NCBI GenBank assembly: GCA_965203475.1
Contig: OZ241890.1
Location: 1,984,001 to 2,048,000, forward strand
DNA length: 64,000 bases
Source of the DNA: JABDMD01 sp965203475
GTDB lineage: Bacteria > Pseudomonadota > Gammaproteobacteria > UBA4575
Direction of reading: 5' to 3'
How positions within the stretch are numbered: the first letter of the stretch is position 1; the number at the start of each line of letters is the position of its first letter. A program made the translations under genes and the position numbers. The notes under the pieces were generated by a model, which saw only the letters and a program-made list of their open reading frames with translations, was not told the origin of the DNA and ran no database searches. This document shows positions 1 to 8,200 of this stretch, piece by piece.

Positions 1-1603
1 AAGGTGGGGTTTGATCGTGCCCATCTACATCAACTTGATTGGCTGGAACTTCGTTGTTCAAAGCGTTTGTGTTAAGTACACAACCTGCACCTGTACAAAA
101 CAAATCATTTTCGTAGTAATGCATAGCGACATCAGCCAAGGTGTCACTAGGATCTAAAATTGGATCTATTGATGATTGTCCAAATACTGGACTATCCCAA
201 TCTGAGCCTGGACTATCGTTATCAGCATTATTGATTTCTGATGCAAAAGTGGTATGCGAGGTTGGATTACTCGATGAATCAATCGGATTTCCTGTGTATT
301 GGCCATCGGTCATTAAAATACTGTGATTCGCTTGACACGCACCTTGGGGTGCGGCCAGTACCGGACAATTTGCTGCACCCGGGCTTGAGTTTGCAGTACC
401 AAATAAATTTTCATCTCGGCATGACAAATAGCGTCCCGATTCGTGCAATATTTGACGAAGCCGTGTTCCTACACCACCCAATGGTGCTGATTTTTGGATA
501 TTAGTCAAAAGTGTATTTTTATTGCTGAGTCCACTCGGATCGGACGGATTTACGGTAAGCGCTTCAGTGGCTACATTGTTATGGTTACCGATAGTTGCAT
601 AACCAATACGTGCAGCGGTGGCATTATTGACCGCATTACTTAAACCCGCTTTTGCCGCTAAATCACGTTTACGATAATAGGAAAACCAGTTAGCAAAGTT
701 TTGAATCTCTTCATTATAAGTACAGGTCACGGTGCCATTGCCATTATCAGTGGCACAGTCGAATCTACCGAATCCGGTAGACGTATTTAATTTCGGTCGC
801 GTAAAACTGGAAGGACAAATTGCATTGGTAGTACAGCCGGAGGAACGTATTTCAATTAACTGATGGGGCTCATCCGCATCAACTATTCCATCACTATCAG
901 TATCACCACTGGTATCCGCAAGACCATCACTATTTGTATCGGTTCCCCAGAGGTAGTACAAGGCTGGATAATAGTCGGTAACAGTAAAAGTAGGGTTTGG
1001 GCCTAACACAGCTTCACATTCGGTTGCATCACATTGGGATGGATACGTTGTAACTGTGGTTAAATCATAGCCATTGGCGCTGGGATCGTAAGGATCAAAC
1101 AGTGCATTGGTTTCTAACATTGGCCCATAGGCTTGAGGCACATTGTTATTGCCTGGCCAAGGTCTGTAGGTCACTAGTGGGTTGTAATAAATAAAGTTGT
1201 AGTCTGAATTCCAGGCACGCCACACACCAAGATTCGTGGTATCCACACCTTGGCTTTTCAAATATTCTTCAGTAGGGATAACTCGGTTGTTAGATCGATT
1301 TACGGCAGGAGCCTGCTTACCCGATGCAACACCATTATCATGGTGGGTATATCGAAACTCTCGACTACCTATTGTTATATTTCCGCGATTCTCAGGAGAA
1401 ATCATCATCGAGTCCATACTTCCGGAGTCGTCGTGCAGTAGCATCACGTTGGGTTCTACACCGGAAGAGACTTCCAATACGTTGTTTGCAAGATTTAAGG
1501 GCCCTGCAAATGTTTGACCACTAATAAAAACAGCTAACAATATTGGCAATGCTATGCCTAACTGTTTAGCTAGTTGTGTATATAGCTTTGTAAATTTGCT
1601 CAT
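1..1603 (-). CDS. pilY1: Type IV pilus tip adhesin PilY1, copy 1 (C-terminus outside window)
   Basis: PilY1 is a secreted, pilus-tip-associated protein that primes pilus assembly and mediates adhesion. The frame is open from the ATG at 1603 to the window edge, so only the N-terminal ~534 residues are visible. A signal peptide ends near residue 33 (TFA). A VWA-type metal site DDSGSMD lies at residues 58-64, and the ILMTDGQYTG strand of the VWA fold is near residue 427, preceded by the G-x-CQ region typical of PilY1. This is the only one of the three PilY1 copies here with an intact DxSxS metal motif. An in-frame ATG 11 codons upstream (1636) has an AAGGA and is an alternative start. The gene is last in the visible part of operon fimT-pilV-pilW-pilX-pilY1; the C-terminal propeller is not seen. 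Confidence 0.93.
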   Translation of the reverse strand, partial: MSKFTKLYTQLAKQLGIALPILLAVFISGQTFAGPLNLANNVLEVSSGVEPNVMLLHDDSGSMDSMMISPENRGNITIGSREFRYTHHDNGVASGKQAPAVNRSNNRVIPTEEYLKSQGVDTTNLGVWRAWNSDYNFIYYNPLVTYRPWPGNNNVPQAYGPMLETNALFDPYDPSANGYDLTTVTTYPSQCDATECEAVLGPNPTFTVTDYYPALYYLWGTDTNSDGLADTSGDTDSDGIVDADEPHQLIEIRSSGCTTNAICPSSFTRPKLNTSTGFGRFDCATDNGNGTVTCTYNEEIQNFANWFSYYRKRDLAAKAGLSNAVNNATAARIGYATIGNHNNVATEALTVNPSDPSGLSNKNTLLTNIQKSAPLGGVGTRLRQILHESGRYLSCRDENLFGTANSSPGAANCPVLAAPQGACQANHSILMTDGQYTGNPIDSSSNPTSHTTFASEINNADNDSPGSDWDSPVFGQSSIDPILDPSDTLADVAMHYYENDLFCTGAGCVLNTNALNNEVPANQVDVDGHDQTPP

Positions 1604-1661
1604 TTTTCCAACTCCAATTAATCCTTTAGTATTCATTTGCTAAATCCTTTAGCGTTACTTT

Positions 1662-2213
1662 CTACAATTGCTTACCGTAGGTACTTTGTAAAATAACGAC
1701 GGTGTCATCGTTACCACCGGTTCCTCTGGAGGTAACACGAAACATATTAATTTCACCTGCACCTATGCCTTGGCCATAATTGTCTAAATTCAATTTATCG
1801 CCATCTTGTGAAAACGTTGCATAGTGCTGAATGACATAACGGGGTGAAGTATTCACACCATAGGTGCTTCCAAAAATACTATGATCAAATGCTTCATTGG
1901 TATTGGCTGTTACCGAACTATCCCAATCTACAACTTTCCAAATTTCTTCCAAGGTATCGTCATACATGCCATCACTACCATCGCCATCAAATGTACCTAA
2001 GGTCACTACGTTGTCTTCAACATAGGTTTCACCACCCATCATCGCCGCTTCTGCCGCTTCAAATGCTGTGTGTTTATCTTTGGTGTTACTCACCATTCTT
2101 TCTTCAAAGGTTGTAATACGCATACCGGTTAAACCAATGATGGTCATAATCAACAAAATTAATAAACCAACGACCATCACTACGCCTTTCTGAGATTTGT
2201 TTGAATTGTTCAT
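1662..2213 (-). CDS. pilX: Minor pilin PilX, copy 1
   Basis: This is a minor pilin of 183 residues that should sit in the inner-membrane priming complex with FimT, PilV, PilW and PilY1. The prepilin leader ends in Gly followed by a hydrophobic stretch (KG|VVMVVGLLILL, cleavage near residue 10). It lacks Glu at mature position 5, as PilX/GspK family members do. The PilX N-terminal signature follows (TFEERMVSNTKDK, then AFEAAEAA). It begins 5 bases after pilW stops and lies 58 bases before pilY1, so all should be co-transcribed. It resembles copies 2 and 3 mainly in the N-terminal 60 residues; the C-terminal part ends with the shared VVILQSTYG motif. Confidence 0.92.
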   Translation of the reverse strand: MNNSNKSQKGVVMVVGLLILLIMTIIGLTGMRITTFEERMVSNTKDKHTAFEAAEAAMMGGETYVEDNVVTLGTFDGDGSDGMYDDTLEEIWKVVDWDSSVTANTNEAFDHSIFGSTYGVNTSPRYVIQHYATFSQDGDKLNLDNYGQGIGAGEINMFRVTSRGTGGNDDTVVILQSTYGKQL

Positions 2214-2218
2214 GTTGT

Positions 2219-3325
2219 CTATAACCCTAGTCCTCTATTTCGAAGTTCTACTGTTGTCGTAAACGAATAACGAATGCGACGATCACCCGCATGTGTAATG
2301 GTGGTAGCCGTATCAGCAATCGGTGTACCCGCTACAATATAAGTATTGGTGTCATTTACATCATTAATTGGATCGGGTGATTGCACCAACAAGCCTAAGC
2401 GAACACTTACAACTTCCAACCAATCGGTTACGTTATTAGCCGTCAAGTATTGATCCGGTTGACTATCATTATCGGTATCTTGCCCGTACAGAATTTGCAT
2501 GTTCTCAACACCGCGTAACACTTCTTCGGTTTGAAAACCCGCCACACCACCAGCAACATTTAAATTACGTCGATATAACGATCGTCCATCGGCATTGCTG
2601 CTCACACCGATGAAGTAGCCAATGGTATTAAACTTCACCAGTTGTGCATCGCCACTAAAGGTTTTATTGGCAAAACAAGTTGCACTACAAGAGCATTCTC
2701 CGGTACCACCCAGGTTTGCGCTGCAGTTTCCAGGCGAAATCGAACCGGTCGTGGTATGTTGAATACGACTGGTTGTGGTGTTTACACCCGTAACTTGAAA
2801 CAACGTAGTACTGGTATCGTCACACAGTAACGCTAACTCACCTGCCGTGATGGTATACAGGTTATCTAATTCCATTTCTTGCGTGCCACCATTGTGCCAA
2901 CCAATGTTATAAGTCTCGTTACCGCCACCACCGGAAACGATAATGGCATCGGTACCTGCTACACGTGCACCCGCACCGGTTCCGGTTGCAGGAAAACCTG
3001 CAGGGAACGTGCTAACGCCGCCTTCATAACCAATGATTGAACTGTTAAAAAAATCAAAAAACACATCCGTGCTATCAACGGTGTTGCTAGTGTTCTCAGC
3101 CTTTAAGCAAGGAATAAACCCTGCCATGCGAACATCTTGTGACAATATACTCATGCCAAATCGCGCACTTTCTTGTACATGTGAAAGATTCTCGGTTAAC
3201 CGATAACTGCTCTTGGTAGTGACATACACTTGAGAAATGCCTGCGGTGAGCAATAAACCCAAAACCATGGCAATTAATAATTCAATCACCGTAAGTCCAG
3301 ATTGTTTGTGGATTAAAATATGCAT
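2219..3325 (-). CDS. pilW: Minor pilin PilW, copy 1
   Basis: PilW is a large minor pilin (368 residues) that links the initiation complex to PilY1. The prepilin motif QSG|LTVIELLIAMVLG is at residues 8-22, with Glu5 of the mature chain present. The usual PilW features follow: SRLQE-like VQESARFGM after the N-terminal helix, VRMAGFIPC, and the C-terminal TANNVTDWLEVVSVRLGLL and AGDRRIRYSFTTTVELRNR. The gene sits 18 bases after pilV and 5 bases before pilX. The domain after the N-terminal helix has several Cys residues (C-S-C and C-F), which could form disulfides in the periplasm. Confidence 0.92.
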   Translation of the reverse strand: MHILIHKQSGLTVIELLIAMVLGLLLTAGISQVYVTTKSSYRLTENLSHVQESARFGMSILSQDVRMAGFIPCLKAENTSNTVDSTDVFFDFFNSSIIGYEGGVSTFPAGFPATGTGAGARVAGTDAIIVSGGGGNETYNIGWHNGGTQEMELDNLYTITAGELALLCDDTSTTLFQVTGVNTTTSRIQHTTTGSISPGNCSANLGGTGECSCSATCFANKTFSGDAQLVKFNTIGYFIGVSSNADGRSLYRRNLNVAGGVAGFQTEEVLRGVENMQILYGQDTDNDSQPDQYLTANNVTDWLEVVSVRLGLLVQSPDPINDVNDTNTYIVAGTPIADTATTITHAGDRRIRYSFTTTVELRNRGLGL

Positions 3326-3343
3326 TTCAATTTCACCGGAACC

Positions 3344-3847
3344 TTACAACTCTGCGCTTACTTGGAATGTGGTAGTAGTGCCATCACGGTCTAACCAACT
3401 AACACTCACCGTATGGATGTTTCCGTTTTGTGCAATTGCACCATCACCATTCGGTAACTGACCTGTTAATGACAAAGTAGTTGAACATACAGAATCGGTA
3501 TCCCAGTTTCCTAATTGACATTTCCATTGATTCACATCAAAGGTAGCCATGTTGGCTGAACTACAACTATTGGTTTCACAATCAGCAGTACCATTTGGAT
3601 CAGTGCCTATTGCAACTACATATTGCCCAGCTTGTGCGGCCGCACTATTGGCGCGCATACGATCGATAATGTCATACGCAAGAAAAGTAGCCTGCGTGCG
3701 CATATAAGCACTTTGGTTATTGCGCATACTCAGAGTTTGCAAAGCGGCTAAACCGACCAAGCCGATTGAAACAATCACCAAAGTAATTAACACTTCAATT
3801 AATGAAGCGCCACTTTGTTTCTGTAAATTTTTAACTGAAAGTTTCAT
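3344..3847 (-). CDS. pilV: Minor pilin PilV, copy 1
   Basis: A type IV minor pilin of 168 residues from the ATG at 3847. I prefer this start because the longer in-frame version would overlap fimT and place 15 unneeded residues before the leader. The prepilin site is SG|ASLIEVLITLVIVSIGLVG with Glu5 present, and the N-terminal helix is followed by the PilV signature ALQTLSMRNNQSAYMRTQATFLAYDIIDRMRAN. Conserved Cys and a GDGxI motif occur in the second half. It is the second gene of the operon, 10 bases after fimT, and should act in the priming complex. Confidence 0.92.
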   Translation of the reverse strand: MKLSVKNLQKQSGASLIEVLITLVIVSIGLVGLAALQTLSMRNNQSAYMRTQATFLAYDIIDRMRANSAAAQAGQYVVAIGTDPNGTADCETNSCSSANMATFDVNQWKCQLGNWDTDSVCSTTLSLTGQLPNGDGAIAQNGNIHTVSVSWLDRDGTTTTFQVSAEL

Positions 3848-3857
3848 AAGTAAATTA

Positions 3858-4418
3858 TTAAGTACAACTCGTAATATCATTTCCAGAATCATCTTCTGGT
3901 ATCTTGTCGTTATCCGTATCTCTTGCTAATCGTGCTCTTCCTGCTCTAGTAATAAATACTGCACGCGATTTTGTTAAATCGTTGTACTTGCACAACACAA
4001 AGCGTCCTGCATTGGCATTCGCAAGGCCACCAGTGGGCAAATAGGTAATTTCAGATGCAAAGCTTGCATCTCCACGCAAGGTCATACTCCCATCTAAACC
4101 TTGAAATACTTTTAACAGCTGCTCACCAGTATCGAGACTTAAATTTGCATTGTTATCAACAAATACAATCCAACCTTCTTCATAACCGGTTCCACTACAA
4201 TTAGTAGCATTATCACTTCTGCAAAGTGTGATTCGTTGACTACGTCGAATAGATTCACTGCGCGCGTATTGCAGTGTAGCGATCAGTTCATTGATGTTTG
4301 AACTCAGTTGGTTGCGTTCAATGGTGCTAGTAAAACTTGGTGCAGCCAAAGCAAGCAGTATCGCAGCCAGTACGACACCGATCATAAGTTCTATTGCAGT
4401 AAAACCTTGCTCTCTCAT
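3858..4418 (-). CDS. fimT: Minor pseudopilin FimT/FimU (GspH domain), copy 1
   Basis: First gene of minor pilin operon 1, 186 residues. The prepilin site is QG|FTAIELMIGVVLAAILLALAAPSF, with Glu5 present and the PSF motif that marks FimT/FimU/GspH. The GspH domain follows (NELIATLQYARSESIRRSQRITLCRS, EEGWIVFVD). Proteins of this group belong to the pilus priming complex; FimT of some species also binds DNA during natural transformation, but nothing here proves that role. Its upstream region carries a block shared with operon 2. Confidence 0.92.
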   Translation of the reverse strand: MREQGFTAIELMIGVVLAAILLALAAPSFTSTIERNQLSSNINELIATLQYARSESIRRSQRITLCRSDNATNCSGTGYEEGWIVFVDNNANLSLDTGEQLLKVFQGLDGSMTLRGDASFASEITYLPTGGLANANAGRFVLCKYNDLTKSRAVFITRAGRARLARDTDNDKIPEDDSGNDITSCT

Positions 4419-4513
4419 AGCAAATAATCCTAATTTCCAACGTTGGCTCAGAAAGCTGAACCTCTCTCTATACTGTTGTTATACCTGGATATTTTCATGA
4501 TTATTAAGAGAGA

Positions 4514-4615
4514 GTTGTAACTCGCTTTGAATGTCCGACGGGAGGAAAATTGATGTTCAAAAATGTGACGCGCGTTTTTTGCTAAAAAATAACGCATCAA
4601 ATTTTGGCGATAAGC
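4514..4615 (-). promoter_or_regulatory. Conserved upstream block of minor pilin operon 1
   Basis: About 98 bases upstream of fimT copy 1 is a block that recurs upstream of fimT copy 2 (12872-12972) with the same layout. Read toward fimT it shows TGATGCGTTATT (4588-4599), about 42 bases, CCTCCCGTCGG (4535-4545), four variable bases, then TCAAAGCGAGTTACA (4516-4530). The last two elements match exactly between the copies. Fixed spacing to the first gene suggests a promoter or regulator site; the regulator is unknown. The rest of the 395-base gap (4419-4813) shows no gene. Confidence 0.55.
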
Positions 4616-4813
4616 GGCTATTCGAACGGTTAACAAACAGAATGAATGTGCAAAAATACAGAATTGAAAAATTTTTTAGATAATTTGTAACCCACCCAAA
4701 AACAATTACTTATAACAAAGGCCTGTAACAACCCGTTTGCAGGTTATAACCCGCAATTACATTGGAAAACTTTTCTAAAACAGAGAAACGTAAAAATTTA
4801 AATGCGTTATACC

Positions 4814-5236
4814 TTACCAACACGCTTCGACATCTGCTCTCACAGAAGCTGTGGCGCTATCCGAACACTTGGTGCCATTTGCAATACACTTTACTCCCGT
4901 TGAGTTGTAACTCAGTACTCCACAATCAGAATCATGTATGGCTTGGCTGCCACCAGGTGTTGCCGTAATCGTAAATGCTGTTGCTGAAATTGAACTTACA
5001 TAACCATAGTGGGTTCCAGACCCATCAAAGGGAATAGTTGAAGTGTAACGACCGGTTTCGGTAAAGAATCGTTCTTCGAATTGTGCAAGCTCCATTATTT
5101 TCTGCATAGACTCAGTGCGATTCGATTTTGCTACATGCCCTTGATAGGAAGGGTAGGCAATCGATGCTAGGATGCCTACCACCGCAACCGCAATCATTAA
5201 TTCAATGAGCGAAAATCCAGACTGAAGTTGTTTCAT
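4814..5236 (-). CDS. pilE: Type IV pilin PilE-like, end of operon 2
   Basis: A 140-residue pilin with leader MKQLQSG and mature start FSLIELMIAVAVVGILASIAYPSYQ, the classical type IVa N-terminus with Glu5. The SYQGHVAKSNRTE helix and FEERFFTETGRYT are typical of PilE minor pilins of the Pseudomonas minor-pilin operon. C-terminal Cys residues (SDCG, VKC, TKC, EACW) should make disulfides. It starts 12 bases after pilY1 copy 2, so it closes operon 2. It is more likely a minor pilin than the major subunit, since it is embedded in the minor operon. Confidence 0.88.
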   Translation of the reverse strand: MKQLQSGFSLIELMIAVAVVGILASIAYPSYQGHVAKSNRTESMQKIMELAQFEERFFTETGRYTSTIPFDGSGTHYGYVSSISATAFTITATPGGSQAIHDSDCGVLSYNSTGVKCIANGTKCSDSATASVRADVEACW

Positions 5237-5248
5237 ATATATGTTCCT

Positions 5249-8200
5249 TTACTGCAACTGACGCCAAGATTGTCTACCAACAAAACTCGAACCCGTGCTT
5301 TCTTGAATGGTATTGATTTGGCCTCCAGTTCCAGAAGTCAATTTAAATTCATAGTCTGCACCGGCTGCTGAAATAATGGCCGGCACACCCAGTGTTGGAG
5401 GAATATATATTCCTGACACTGGCAAACTATCTCCATTGAAATTTGCAAAGTCGTTAGCATCGATTAATCCATCTCCATTTACATCGAATACGGATTGCCC
5501 CAGTCTTGATCCGGAAAGAGCATCAATCTCCATCAAAGCACCTGTACCACCACCTGTACATGGGTTTGCCGAAGGTGTGAAGGTGGTGAAAATTGCCCGT
5601 CCAAAGCGTGTCAGCGGTTTAACGATTACGCGCTCACCCGTTACTTCTGGATCAGTATCGGCATCGGCATCATCGGGCAATACTAGATCCATATACCAAC
5701 CTTCTTGACTGGCATAGTTCACGGTATTTTCGGAAGTAATTCGAATCGTGGCAATTACTTCATCATCGCCAGGATCTGTGTTTCCTTTATCATCGATAAC
5801 ATCGACTTCGGCCAGAATTTCTTGTTTGACTAAAGCAGTGCGTCCTGCAGTCGCTTTTGTTCCATTGTCATTAATACTGTAAAAAGTATTAATATCGGGA
5901 CTGGCTGGAATAATGTTGTCACCAATTTCAATGTACTTACCAGTGCCAAACAACACGTTGAAACCACCTTTTGGATTGTTAACCACAGATGGCCGGCTAG
6001 TGATCATTTGAGTATTACCATTAGCATCTTCTGCTTTATAAAGTGGTGCTGGTGTACCGCTGGTGTCATAAGCAACATCCCAACTCGATACATTGCCGGT
6101 TACATCAAACTTCCACATGTTGCCGTGTAAGTCACCAGCATATACGGTGTCTACAATACGGTCAGCATCTTCGTCTAACAAAAATGGTTCAGCTAAGCCA
6201 TTCGGTGATGAACTACTACCGACACCTGTATCAATCACTTTGATAATGGAACCATCTTCGGCATCTAAGATAAATAGTTGTGCCTTGTGACTGGTACTGT
6301 TGTAGCCATTACCAAACACCATCCCAAATTTTCCATTATGTAAGCGAACCAATTGAGGCTCACTTAAAATGAATCCCATCTCATCGCTACCGTTAGAGGT
6401 ATCAGAATCCGTTTTGAACTCCCACATTACATCGGAGGTACCAAAGTTTTTCGGATCCGATACATCGAGTGCATAAAGGCCTTTCCCACCTGCGCCTAGG
6501 GCACCCACCAACATGGTTTTCCAGCTACTATTAATATACACATCACTAACATGCGGTGTCGCATTCACAAAATATTCATGTTGATAATCTGGCTCGGTTA
6601 AGTTTTCCAACTTAGAATGCAAGTGGCTTGGTATATAAGCAAAAATTTCCTTGCCCGCACTGGTTGGTGAGGTATCTTGTGTATCTTGGAACGCATGCAG
6701 CATCCCATCGTTTGCGCCGACATAGACGATGTTAAAGAACTCACCATTGGCGCCTTTAAATTTACTGATCTTACTCGTCACATAACTTGCATAACTGCTA
6801 CCTTCACTGCCTGGTAAAATGTCATACACAAAATTTTCTGTGCTTGCAGAAACCGGTGAAGAATCAACAATGTCGCCAAGTACTGTAGACCGTGTTCTGA
6901 ATATTCCATTCGCTTGACCAATTTCTTTGGTTTGATCACCACGAATGTAATTTACGATATCCGCATTACTGGCTCCACCTATAGTAGTAGTAATATCGGC
7001 ATAGGGTTCAATTTCAGCAAGATGTAAGAAACGTTTGTCGGCGTCGATAGTCAGTTCTTGTCCAGCTTTTTGCACACGAATGTATCGACCCTGTATTCCT
7101 ACAGCTGTCGTAATTAAATTTGTCGTAGCCGAAATTTCTGGGATAACTTCGATTGCATTGATTCTTGGATTACCACCGGAAACTTCATTGATATCGATAT
7201 CTAGAATGCTTTCGACAGCGGTGTATTTGAAAATTTTAGTAACAGCCGTATCTTGTCCGTAAACAGAACCAATTTCAAAATCATCTAAAACAAGATTGTC
7301 ATCAAATTCAACATCGACCGCAAAATCTGCACCAGTTGTATCATCTGAGAAATGCAAAATAACGAAATAATCAATTCCTGTGTTGGATATTGGAATATCA
7401 AATCGAACCTCATTATTTTTTCCGCGTAATGTTTGATAAATAACCGCATCGGTTGTATCGCCCAATAATGCACCGCTATCAGCTCCACTAATGACGTCTG
7501 AATTGGTTCGGTTATTTCCTGTATCGATATAACTAGAGTCGCCTTCCCATACGCGACCCCGTGTATCGGTATAGTTAGAGCTAGAACCCGCATTAATGCG
7601 TGTAGGAGTACCGGTTAATTGTGCAACAAAATCAGCATTGGCCAGTGCAGTGGATAAGTCATCACCTGAAAATGGTGTATCCGCCACCATCAAAATGGCA
7701 TTACTTAAACGTTTTTGATGGCCACCATCCGAACGATTATAAATATCGATGTAGTTAAGATCATAGTTGGCCCCCATATCTACATCTAACCAATCATAGT
7801 AATCGGCATCAGTAGTTGTATTAGGCCATCCACCACATGTGTGATTGACTGAACCTGCGGGAAAACTACCGTTAGTATTACCATCCACCACTTTGGATGC
7901 GTAACCTGTGGATTCCCACTCATTACATTCACTAATTGCAGTTGCTGTCATGCCCGTAACTTTTGATGTAGTAGTAACTGTGCTACTACCCGAGCCACCT
8001 AAGGTTACATTCGAATCTGTAAATTCTTTTGCTGTGGGTGTGCCATTTACATCCACGGTGGTATAAATTTTTCGTGCCGTATGGGCTGGTATCTCTGCAC
8101 TCGCTTGCCATACCGTATTGCCAACGGTGCCATCCGGATTTAATGAAAACGCTTTTAGTTCACCACTCCAGTCGGTACTGGCAAAGCTGCCTTGATAAAT

